Shown here in pieces: positions 1-7,626 of a stretch of 20,349 nucleotides of DNA. The notes under the pieces were generated by a model. That model did no database searches. It saw only the letters and a program-made list of their open reading frames with translations, and was not told the DNA's origin. The translations under genes and the position numbers were made by a program. This DNA comes from Cytophagales bacterium (lineage in GTDB: Bacteria > Bacteroidota > Bacteroidia > Cytophagales > Cytophagaceae). Within the stretch, counting starts at the first letter, position 1; each line of letters starts with the position of its first letter. The DNA lies in assembly GCA_025360235.1 (NCBI GenBank), contig JANYCO010000075.1, positions 1 through 20,349 of the forward strand, written 5' to 3'.

Positions 1-1515
1 AAAAAACTGGGAATTGAAGAAAACAATTCTGGCTGGAGCACTGGTATACATAAAGGAGACAGCTTAGGAACTTTCCATAAAATATACAGTCCGGCAGATG
101 GAAAGCTTATTGCTTCTGTTTCAATGATTGGCGAAAAGGAATATGAAAAAGTAGTAACTACCTCCTTAAAAGCATTCGAAGAGTGGAGAAAAATTCCTGC
201 TCCAAAACGTGGCGAGGTAGTACGCCGGATTGGTGACAGATTAAGAACCTATAAAGAACCATTAGGGGCATTGGTAAGCTATGAAATGGGGAAAATTTTG
301 CAGGAAGGTCTGGGTGAGGTGCAGGAGATGATCGACATCTGTGACTTTGCAACAGGATTATCGCGTCAACTCTATGGGTTTACGATGCATTCTGAACGTA
401 TCGAACACCGGATGTACGAACAATACCATCCACTCGGTGTAGTTGGAATTATTTCCGCCTTTAATTTCCCTGTCGCAGTATGGGCTTGGAATGCCATGCT
501 GGCAGCCATTTGCGGAGATGTTTGTATTTGGAAACCTTCAGAAAAAACACCCCTTACGGCATTGGCTTGTCAGAATATTATAAGGGAAGTATTGAAGGAA
601 GAAAATGTTCCGGAAGGTGTATTCAATGTGATCATTGGAGATGCTTCGATCGGAGAACTGATGGCGAAAGACGAACGTCTGCCTCTTATCTCTGCTACTG
701 GTTCTGTGCGGATGGGGAAAAAAGTAGGCGCTGTTGTAGGCGCTAGACTTGGCAGAGCTTTACTTGAACTAGGTGGCAACAATGCCATTATTATCTCTGA
801 AAACGCCAACCTTGACTTGGCTATCCGTGCTGTGGTTTTTGGTGCTGTGGGCACTTGTGGTCAACGTTGCACCAGTACACGTAGACTGATCGTACATGAG
901 TCGGTTTATGAATCTGTAAAAAGCAGATTACTTAAAAGTTATGAAAGTTTACCTATCGGAAATCCTTTGGAACAAGGCACTTTGATCGGCCCTCTTATAG
1001 ACAAGGCTGCTGTGGATGGATTTTTGGAAGCCATAAAATCAGTTGTTAAAGAAGGAGGAATATTAATTACCGGCGGCACTGTATTGGAAGGCGGAATATT
1101 TTCCAACGGAAATTATGTAAAACCTGCTATAGTAGAGGCTAATAACGAGTTTGAAACCGTTCAAAAAGAAACCTTTGCTCCTATATTATACCTTATAAAA
1201 TACAAAGGAGAAATTGAGGAGGCTATCCGGATTCAAAATGGTGTTAAACAAGGATTATCCTCCTCGTTATTTTCTACGAATATTATAGAAACAGAAAACT
1301 TCTTGGCTCATGGTGGTTCAGATTGTGGAATAGCCAATATTAATATTGGGACCTCAGGAGCAGAAATAGGAGGAGCCTTTGGAGGAGAAAAGGAGACTGG
1401 AGGAGGAAGAGAATCGGGTTCTGATGCTTGGAAAGTTTATATGAGAAGACAAACCAATACAATTAATTTCGGAAATCAAATCCCTCTGGCACAGGGAATA
1501 AAATTTGATATTTAA
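1..1515 (+). CDS. ALDH7/antiquitin-type aldehyde dehydrogenase (5' end outside window)
   Basis: NAD(P)+-dependent aldehyde dehydrogenase closest to the ALDH7 (antiquitin; alpha-aminoadipic semialdehyde/piperideine-6-carboxylate dehydrogenase) family, which oxidises the lysine-derived semialdehyde in the cytoplasm. The reading frame is open from base 1, and the residues before the first in-frame ATG (124) fit the family N-terminus (LGI..., then YSPADGKLIASVS). The true start is therefore upstream; 504 residues are visible against about 510 for the family. Visible motifs: FNFP and WKPSEKTP for cofactor binding, the general-base Glu in ELGG (766-768), and the nucleophilic Cys in GQRCTSTRR (868-870). 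The C-terminal block with TSGAEIGGAFGGEKETGGGRESGSDAW is highly characteristic of ALDH7. The family call is firm. The lysine-catabolic role is inferred from family only, as no lysine pathway gene is visible nearby. Confidence 0.93.
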   Translation, partial: KKLGIEENNSGWSTGIHKGDSLGTFHKIYSPADGKLIASVSMIGEKEYEKVVTTSLKAFEEWRKIPAPKRGEVVRRIGDRLRTYKEPLGALVSYEMGKILQEGLGEVQEMIDICDFATGLSRQLYGFTMHSERIEHRMYEQYHPLGVVGIISAFNFPVAVWAWNAMLAAICGDVCIWKPSEKTPLTALACQNIIREVLKEENVPEGVFNVIIGDASIGELMAKDERLPLISATGSVRMGKKVGAVVGARLGRALLELGGNNAIIISENANLDLAIRAVVFGAVGTCGQRCTSTRRLIVHESVYESVKSRLLKSYESLPIGNPLEQGTLIGPLIDKAAVDGFLEAIKSVVKEGGILITGGTVLEGGIFSNGNYVKPAIVEANNEFETVQKETFAPILYLIKYKGEIEEAIRIQNGVKQGLSSSLFSTNIIETENFLAHGGSDCGIANINIGTSGAEIGGAFGGEKETGGGRESGSDAWKVYMRRQTNTINFGNQIPLAQGIKFDI

Positions 1516-1550
1516 CAAAAAAATGTTTGAGGTAGTGTATATCAGACAAA

Positions 1551-1581
1551 TTTATCTCATAAAATACGTGTAATATATTTG
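1551..1581 (+). promoter_or_regulatory. Candidate Bacteroidota-type promoter of the receiver-domain gene
   Basis: TTTA (1551-1554) is followed after exactly 19 nt by TATATTTG (1574-1581), an exact match to the TAnnTTTG -7 element used by the Bacteroidota housekeeping sigma factor, with a near-consensus -33 box. A start near 1586 would give a leader of roughly 50 nt before the ATG at 1636. No terminator is visible between the aldehyde dehydrogenase and this site, so read-through from upstream is also possible. Confidence 0.45.
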
Positions 1582-1635
1582 TTATATTTCCATACTTTCC
1601 TATATTTAGGCTTGAAAATTTTCAGAATTTAAGTA

Positions 1636-2049
1636 ATGGCAGTCGAAATCAAGAAATATCACAATGTAATGTTAATCGATGATAATGAGATTGATAATCT
1701 CATTAATCAGAAAATGATTGAAGCCTCAGACATTTGTGAAAACATATTCGTTCACTCCGGTGCGAAAGGAGCTATTGAGTTTCTAAAGAATATTGAAAAA
1801 TTAGCAAAAGGCCCTCTGGACCTGTATCTCCCCGAAGTAATTTTTCTGGATATCGACATGCCTCTTATGGATGGCTTTCAGTTTTTAGATGAATTTGAAA
1901 AACTTTCGGATGTAATAAAGAACAACTGCAAAGTAGTAATGCTCACCTCTTCCTTGAATCCTCAGGACATGAACAAAGCGAAGAAAAATAAGTTTGTTTT
2001 GAAATACCTTAACAAACCACTTACCCAAGAAAACCTTAAAAAAATATAA
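1636..2049 (+). CDS. Single-domain response regulator (CheY-like receiver)
   Basis: A 137-residue receiver domain with no output domain. Acidic pocket residues are Asp15-Asp16 in LIDDN. The phosphoacceptor is Asp72 in the LDIDMPLMDG loop (D-x-x-M-P pattern). The conserved Thr is Thr104 in VMLTSS and the conserved Lys is Lys127 in LNKP. All positions needed for phosphorylation are present, so it should work as a phosphorelay intermediate or as a regulator acting by protein contact. No histidine kinase lies in the window, so its partner is unknown. The start has no Shine-Dalgarno sequence, as is normal for the phylum. The gene is convergent with the 481-aa gene and separated from it by a strong terminator. 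Confidence 0.93.
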   Translation: MAVEIKKYHNVMLIDDNEIDNLINQKMIEASDICENIFVHSGAKGAIEFLKNIEKLAKGPLDLYLPEVIFLDIDMPLMDGFQFLDEFEKLSDVIKNNCKVVMLTSSLNPQDMNKAKKNKFVLKYLNKPLTQENLKKI

Positions 2050-2071
2050 TTACCTTATTAATTCCTTAAAC

Positions 2072-2112
2072 AAAAAAGAATCCTTTGCCCATTGGCGGAG
2101 GATTCTTTTTTT
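2072..2112. terminator. Bidirectional intrinsic terminator between convergent genes
   Basis: Thirteen outer bases pair perfectly (AAAAAAGAATCCT with AGGATTCTTTTTT). The stem continues through two G-T wobbles and three G-C pairs to a CATT loop. The A tract on one side and T tract on the other let it end transcription in both directions: the receiver gene from the left and the 481-aa gene from the right. Confidence 0.9.
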
Positions 2113-2129
2113 GTTTACCCTTATTTCGT

Positions 2130-3575
2130 TTACCCCTGAGACAATCTGTTTACAAAATCATCGTCCAGTCGAATAAAGTTAAAAGGTGAATAATACTTCG
2201 GCTTTACCTTAATTAATTTCGAAACTTGTGCAGCTATCTTCGCAGACTTCCCTTTTTTTACCGGATTGATAGAAGCTTTAAATATTTTTGAGTAAATAAT
2301 AATGTGCTGACATTTATCTTTCCCAAGAAGCCTCACCTGGCGCTGAATACTATTGGTAAGCTGATTAAATAAATCCGAATCTTTCATGAGGCAATATTGA
2401 AGTGCCATAAATATTTTAACCTCTAGTAATGTATAAGGAAGTTTTTTCAAACTTTGTTCGTTCAGCATGTTATTAATCCAACGAGCTGCCTCATCATATT
2501 TACCAGCATAGTAACAGCATGTGGCTCTGTAAATCGTATACAATACATGTTGAGGGACATTACTTTTGTCTACTTCAAAATCTTCAAAAAGTTTTTTACT
2601 TTCATCATAAAGAAGTCGTTCGCTTCCGGCCGCCATACTTTTATTTAACTTTGTAAGCAGGAATTGCGATGGGAAAGAATAGAGTCCATAGTTGGTAAGC
2701 AGTCCACTTATACCTTCGTTTACATTTTCATAATTACTTTCACTTTTCTTGTACGTATCGATCAAATAATAATACTCAAACCTCAAATATTCAAATACCG
2801 GTTTGAGGTGAAAATAAGTAGCATCAAGAAAATACAGATCAAAGATTCCCTGAACCTTATCAAATATGGCCTCTATAGATTCTATGTCGTCTGACTCTTT
2901 TGGATTACCATCTACAAATATTCTATGAAATATATCTACGCAACTTTGATAAACATAAAGTCGGTGAGACTTGTATAAATTACCAACGTTATCAATCTCA
3001 TTTTTTAACAAAAGCAATCCTTGTTCTTCGATCTCACTTTTTGTAAAAAGAAAATCACCGTATCGGTAAAAATATTGTGCTACTAACTCTTCTGCCTTAT
3101 CTACTGCCAACATATAGGCAACGTGTTTGTTGTAAAGTTGAGAGTAGTTATAATAATCGGGTGTACCGATATGAAGCTTTTTTAAGTTTCTGTAAATGAT
3201 GGTCAATTCACTTGCCAGATCATAATCCATCAACTCTTTCTCCAACTTCTTAAGAGTAGCAATCGAAATAGCTTTCTTTTTTGTAAAAATAATTTCATTT
3301 ATAGTAGCTACTTTTTTCAACAAGGTGATCCGAGGGGTTTCCATTTGTTGAAGAAGATGTTCTTCGATTTTCTGGTTCAGACGGGAACGTAAAGTATAAT
3401 AGGCGTTGCTGTTTACATTAAGCTCATCCATGATCTTATTATCAGAGAGCTGTTTTTCTCTCATGAATTTTAATAAGTGACCGGATTTTTCAGCATTACT
3501 TTCCATCAGGGAATCGAAAATGGCCGTAAAATCCGCGACCGAAAGTTGCTTAATAATATTTTTTAATTTTGACAT
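2130..3575 (-). CDS. Unrecognised 481-aa protein: putative HTH plus helical (TPR-like) repeats
   Basis: I do not recognise a named family. The first ~75 residues look like a small DNA-binding or winged-helix region: residues 43-74 contain a helix-turn-helix-like stretch (LSDNKIMDELNVNSNAYYTL). The remainder is almost entirely helical and rich in Tyr, Leu and Lys. At least one TPR-like segment around residues 343-385 contains YYAGKYDEAARWI. There is no signal peptide or membrane segment, so it should be cytoplasmic. The architecture resembles regulators that pair an HTH with a TPR sensor, but that is inference from composition. It lies 85 nt downstream of the helicase gene on the same strand and could be co-transcribed with it. 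It ends at the shared two-way terminator. Confidence 0.8.
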   Translation of the reverse strand: MSKLKNIIKQLSVADFTAIFDSLMESNAEKSGHLLKFMREKQLSDNKIMDELNVNSNAYYTLRSRLNQKIEEHLLQQMETPRITLLKKVATINEIIFTKKKAISIATLKKLEKELMDYDLASELTIIYRNLKKLHIGTPDYYNYSQLYNKHVAYMLAVDKAEELVAQYFYRYGDFLFTKSEIEEQGLLLLKNEIDNVGNLYKSHRLYVYQSCVDIFHRIFVDGNPKESDDIESIEAIFDKVQGIFDLYFLDATYFHLKPVFEYLRFEYYYLIDTYKKSESNYENVNEGISGLLTNYGLYSFPSQFLLTKLNKSMAAGSERLLYDESKKLFEDFEVDKSNVPQHVLYTIYRATCCYYAGKYDEAARWINNMLNEQSLKKLPYTLLEVKIFMALQYCLMKDSDLFNQLTNSIQRQVRLLGKDKCQHIIIYSKIFKASINPVKKGKSAKIAAQVSKLIKVKPKYYSPFNFIRLDDDFVNRLSQG

Positions 3576-3660
3576 ATTTTTAAAACCTTACAAAAATGGA
3601 TTGAATAAATTCAAATGGTAGCACTAATCTACAAAAAAATAACCCAAAAGCAAGTGATTA

Positions 3661-6600
3661 TTAATCAGGGCTTTTAACTGAAAAAGAATCATTTTGTTGT
3701 AGCCAGTACGCTCTGCTGAAAAGTCTCTTACACGCCCAACCCTTCTCTTTCAGTTCTTGGGGTTTATACGCATGCGCCTCTTTCGAGTTTCGCGCATTAA
3801 AATACAAATCGTCATCCGTAAAAATAAGGGAGTAATATTTTTCGCCATTTTTAACCGTAATATCCGCAAAAGGTAACTCCTCGCAATACTTATACCCTCC
3901 TTTGGCCGATTCTTCCAGAATCTTTTTCCTTAAATACCAATCTCGATTTTGTTTGCCCGAATCGGAAAGAGAGGGCTTATATAAACCTTCTGAAACTTGC
4001 CAGGCGTATTCCAAATATTTTTTCAAAAGCTTCGGCCCTTCGTGCACACTGTCCTCTACCGCCAATTGCTGAGGGAGGATGCTGGCCACTAAATATATTT
4101 TTTCTCTCGCCCTCGTTACTGCCACGTTGAGTCGATTTTCTCCCCCTTCCTGATTCAGGCTTCCAAACTGCATATTAAATTTTCCCCGAAGATCAGGAGC
4201 ATATCCGATCGAAAAGACGATAATATCTTTTTCGTCCCCTTGTACGTTTTCTATGTTTTTAATAAATAAATTTTCAGGAATCAGGATCTTTTGCTCTGTC
4301 GTTTGCTGCTCCAACATATCGGTAATCAATTGAGCTTGCTTAAAATTAAAGGTAACAATACCGATACTTTTACCATCACTCTTTTTCAGCAAACTAATAA
4401 CAAGTTTAACCACCGATAAGGCTTCCTCTGAGTTTGTATTGTTTTCCCATAGGCCCTTCACGGGAATGTATTTAATAGACGGTTCCAGTTTATTTATGTC
4501 TTCAAAGTAGGGAATCAACTCTAATGATAAATTATAAAAATGCTTGTTTGAAAAATCAATTAAATCCAAATTTCGACTCCTATAATGTCCGGTGAGCTGG
4601 GTCGAAGGCAGGTACTTTGTGGAAAGATCCAGTAAAGAATCAATCTCGAGATCAGGTGTATCGTCGGCTTCCTCCTCCCACCTGGTCTGGTAGAGGTCAT
4701 TTGGCTTAAGCTGCTTGCTGTCCCCCGCGATCACCACTTGTTTCCCCCTATACATGGCAGGCATTCCTTGTTCTGCAAAACACTGCGAAGCCTCATCAAA
4801 AATTATAAGATCAAAAATTTCCTTTAGGGGAAAAAGCGCAGAAACGGATTCCGGTGATGCCATCCAGCAAGGCATGAGATCGAATAGTTCTTCGCTGTAT
4901 TCGTTAATAAGTCTCCGTAGAGGCCATAACTTTTTCTTTTTAGTTACCTGATGAAAAAGATCACGGTAAGTAACTCTATTTTGAAGCCGGTTATATTCAA
5001 TATTTTTATAACTGCTTTCTCGCAAACGAAGCAACAAAATATCTTTACTTACGCCCCTCTTATCGTTGATGGATTCCTGAAGTGTTCTTTCCAACTGATC
5101 CATACTAAAATCAGAAACTGACCGTAATATTGGATATTTTTCTTCCAGGTATTCTAACCACTTCAGACGAATACTATTCCTAAACAGACTCACCTTTTCT
5201 TCTTCAGAAAAAGTTTGTGTATGATCAACTAAGGAATCCATTATTTGCGATTCAAAAGCAAGGAGCTCTTTTTTTAATTTATCAAACGCCACCAACTTGT
5301 CAAAATCGCGTTCCAATATTTCCTTAAGAAGGATTATATCCAAACACTTATGAATTATGTCGTCTATCATTTCTGATGTCAGGTACCTGCTCCATTGCTG
5401 ATAGTTATGCCCAACATCCTCTGCTAAAAGGGGAATGAGCTTGAAATTTTCTGAAAATAATTTATAGTCATTTCCTGAATGATCCATCAATAATTTTAAT
5501 TCATCGGAACCAATAATGATCTCTTTAGCTTCCTGAATTTTAAAATAATCCTCAAACCAACGTTCTATATCCTCTTTAGATATTTTTTTAGGAAATGATT
5601 TTGCCCAATTTTTTTTAAGCAGCGTATTTTTCTCTTTTTCGAATTTTTTCCTAAGAATAATTTTTTTAATTAATTTTTTCGCCCCTATAGAAGAGAGCGG
5701 TAATTTATTGTTAAGCAAAACCACCCTCAAATATTTCTTATCTCCTGAAAATAAATTCCAATAAAATGACTTTAGAAAATTTCCCTTTGCATAAATATAT
5801 TTATTGAGCCTGGTTTCACAATCACCCAATTCATTTATGGTAAGTGAGCTCTCAGGATTTTCACTCTCGAAACAATTTAAAATTCTCTTCTTTCTTTGCT
5901 CCAGCCAATCCAGATCGATTTTTTCATTCATCAATTCCAGCATCAAAAAATATTCGTCTTCTTCCTTTATAAGATTATTAATTTTCTCTGAAGCCTCTTT
6001 GTTTTGAATAAAAAAATCCAACGTATAATCATCCAGCCCTGATTTTAATTGCCGGGATGCACTCTCTTGTAATTGCTGTTGGTAAAGAGGAATTTTCACA
6101 ATCGTTTCTGCGATTGCCTGTCGGTCTCGCTGATAGTAACTTTCAAAGGATAGGCGACTTTTCCAGGGATACTCTTCTTTCATAAACAGAAAAGCATAAG
6201 GCATGAAATTTCTGATTTTTCGTTCAAAACTTAAACTACTTTCCAGATTAAATCTCTGCGCAAATTCCTTCAACTGAATTTGCGTGCCATTAAGAGAAGT
6301 GGTCAAGTACAATTCTTTTGGAGAAATTCCGAAATCAATTGTATTAAACAATGCTGTCTTAAAACTATCCAAAGCTTCCTGACTCTGTCTTATCTGACGA
6401 GACGCTTGTGTAAATGTGCGTTCGAGGTAGATTGTATCAAGGCCATTATTGAGTTTTTGATTATTTCCTACCTCCCCAATTTGCTTACTTATTTGTTCAA
6501 ATATTTTAGTGCGGTCGTTTCGAAAATCGTGCACCAGAGCAGAAAATATATGAACATCTTTTGTTTTAAGTCTTTCATAGACCACATCCAACGCGGCTTT

Positions 6601-7614
6601 CTTCTGACAAACCAATAATACTTTTTTTCCTCTGGCTGTAAAATCAGAAATTAGATTACAGATAAGCTGTGACTTTCCTGTACCGGGAGGGCCTTGAATA
6701 ACCAAAGACTTTCCTTCCTTAATTTTCAAAAGTGCTTCTTCCTGCGATGCATCGGTCTGGAAGGCGAGGTAATTGTTTTCTTCCTTTATTTTATGATCTT
6801 CTATTAATGTTCTGGATTGAAGAAAATCTTCTATGCCTGAGTATTTATTTTCCGCGATCAATTTTTCGTAATCGGGTACCAGGTAAGAACCAGCCTGAGG
6901 GAAAATTCCCAAGACAGCTTCAGAATACAACTTAAGTTCACCGTTTTTATGAATCGATTGGTATTCTTCTGTTTTGAATTCTTTAAAATCAATTAATTTG
7001 TCTGTAAATAATTCCTGGTTAAAATTCAGTTCCAAGGGACTTGTTTTCATGAATTCGTACAAAGCTGTTCGGAAAGCCAGAGGCTCTTTATCAAAATCTT
7101 CAAAAGAACTTTCTATCCATTCATCACTGATCGTAACATTGTTGAAATGACCATAGGCGAGAAGGAAATTTTTATTTAGTCCGACCTCTGTATTTTCTCT
7201 TTGCTGCAAGTACCACTTAGCATTTTCCAAAACTAACGTAACCGGAAAAAACAATAATGGACAACGAACAATTGAACCGTCAGAAAGTTTACCATGTACA
7301 AAAGGCCAGCCCACATAAAGATCACGCACCCCGGCTTCTTCGAAAAGCAGCTTTTCTCTCCTGGAAATTTTTCGGATATTTTTACTTATTTCATTTACCG
7401 ATTCGTCTCTGCTGTCCAACTCCTCACAGAGCAGGATTTTCTTCTTCCCAGAAAGAAGTTGGCCAACCAAATTAAAGGAAGGTAGTTTGTATAAAAAATC
7501 GAGTCGATGCAAATCAAAAAATTGTTCGCGGTATAATTTCAATAATGAAACAGATCGATTGCTGCTGCTGATGTTGGCGAGTCTCTTTAAAAAGGATTTA
7601 AGAATTTTTTCCAT
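3661..7614 (-). CDS. Large UPF1-like SF1 helicase/ATPase with degenerate nuclease-like C-terminus
   Basis: 1317 residues. SF1 motifs are in order: Q-type FQTDASQ (285-291), Walker A GPPGTGKS (308-315), Walker B FDEASQ (939-944), motif III GDSKQLKP (964-971), motif IV HYRSRN (1010-1015), motif V VQGDEKD (1124-1130) and motif VI VAVTRAREK (1164-1172). The phrase around CWMASPESVSALFPL just before Walker B is typical of AAA_11/AAA_12 (DUF4011-like) helicases. About 590 mostly helical residues are inserted between Walker A/Ia and Walker B. The last ~80 residues (1225-1304) resemble the Vsr/DUF559-like endonuclease tail of this class (ADITV, FTDDDLYF, KGWACKRLFSRAYW), but the usual EVDG core is not recognisable. 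The family acts on nucleic acid and is common in defence islands; the role here is unknown. The ATG at 7614 is preceded by AGGAGG, unusual for this genome, with a gap of only 2 nt. Confidence 0.9.
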   Translation of the reverse strand: MEKILKSFLKRLANISSSNRSVSLLKLYREQFFDLHRLDFLYKLPSFNLVGQLLSGKKKILLCEELDSRDESVNEISKNIRKISRREKLLFEEAGVRDLYVGWPFVHGKLSDGSIVRCPLLFFPVTLVLENAKWYLQQRENTEVGLNKNFLLAYGHFNNVTISDEWIESSFEDFDKEPLAFRTALYEFMKTSPLELNFNQELFTDKLIDFKEFKTEEYQSIHKNGELKLYSEAVLGIFPQAGSYLVPDYEKLIAENKYSGIEDFLQSRTLIEDHKIKEENNYLAFQTDASQEEALLKIKEGKSLVIQGPPGTGKSQLICNLISDFTARGKKVLLVCQKKAALDVVYERLKTKDVHIFSALVHDFRNDRTKIFEQISKQIGEVGNNQKLNNGLDTIYLERTFTQASRQIRQSQEALDSFKTALFNTIDFGISPKELYLTTSLNGTQIQLKEFAQRFNLESSLSFERKIRNFMPYAFLFMKEEYPWKSRLSFESYYQRDRQAIAETIVKIPLYQQQLQESASRQLKSGLDDYTLDFFIQNKEASEKINNLIKEEDEYFLMLELMNEKIDLDWLEQRKKRILNCFESENPESSLTINELGDCETRLNKYIYAKGNFLKSFYWNLFSGDKKYLRVVLLNNKLPLSSIGAKKLIKKIILRKKFEKEKNTLLKKNWAKSFPKKISKEDIERWFEDYFKIQEAKEIIIGSDELKLLMDHSGNDYKLFSENFKLIPLLAEDVGHNYQQWSRYLTSEMIDDIIHKCLDIILLKEILERDFDKLVAFDKLKKELLAFESQIMDSLVDHTQTFSEEEKVSLFRNSIRLKWLEYLEEKYPILRSVSDFSMDQLERTLQESINDKRGVSKDILLLRLRESSYKNIEYNRLQNRVTYRDLFHQVTKKKKLWPLRRLINEYSEELFDLMPCWMASPESVSALFPLKEIFDLIIFDEASQCFAEQGMPAMYRGKQVVIAGDSKQLKPNDLYQTRWEEEADDTPDLEIDSLLDLSTKYLPSTQLTGHYRSRNLDLIDFSNKHFYNLSLELIPYFEDINKLEPSIKYIPVKGLWENNTNSEEALSVVKLVISLLKKSDGKSIGIVTFNFKQAQLITDMLEQQTTEQKILIPENLFIKNIENVQGDEKDIIVFSIGYAPDLRGKFNMQFGSLNQEGGENRLNVAVTRAREKIYLVASILPQQLAVEDSVHEGPKLLKKYLEYAWQVSEGLYKPSLSDSGKQNRDWYLRKKILEESAKGGYKYCEELPFADITVKNGEKYYSLIFTDDDLYFNARNSKEAHAYKPQELKEKGWACKRLFSRAYWLQQNDSFSVKSPD

Positions 7615-7626
7615 ATCCTCCTTTCT
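7615..7626 (-). promoter_or_regulatory. AGGAGG ribosome-binding-like site in the 12-nt junction before the helicase
   Basis: Reading the minus strand, the barrel gene's TAA is followed by AGAAAGGAGGAT and then the helicase ATG. The AGGAGG (7617-7622) is a perfect Shine-Dalgarno core, but only 2 nt separate it from the ATG, closer than a normal 5-9 nt. It is the only such core seen directly before a gene in this window. No other start codon lies between the TAA and this ATG, and the two frames are the same, so the start is well constrained by sequence. Confidence 0.55.

Noticed and set aside
124..126. ATG at 124 as the start of the aldehyde dehydrogenase
   Set aside because: The frame is open from base 1 and the 41 residues before this ATG match the family N-terminus, so the real start is outside the window.
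3655..3667. TGATTA-T-TAATCA palindrome across the helicase stop codon
   Set aside because: Short and AT-only, with no T tract; likely chance in an AT-rich genome, not a terminator.
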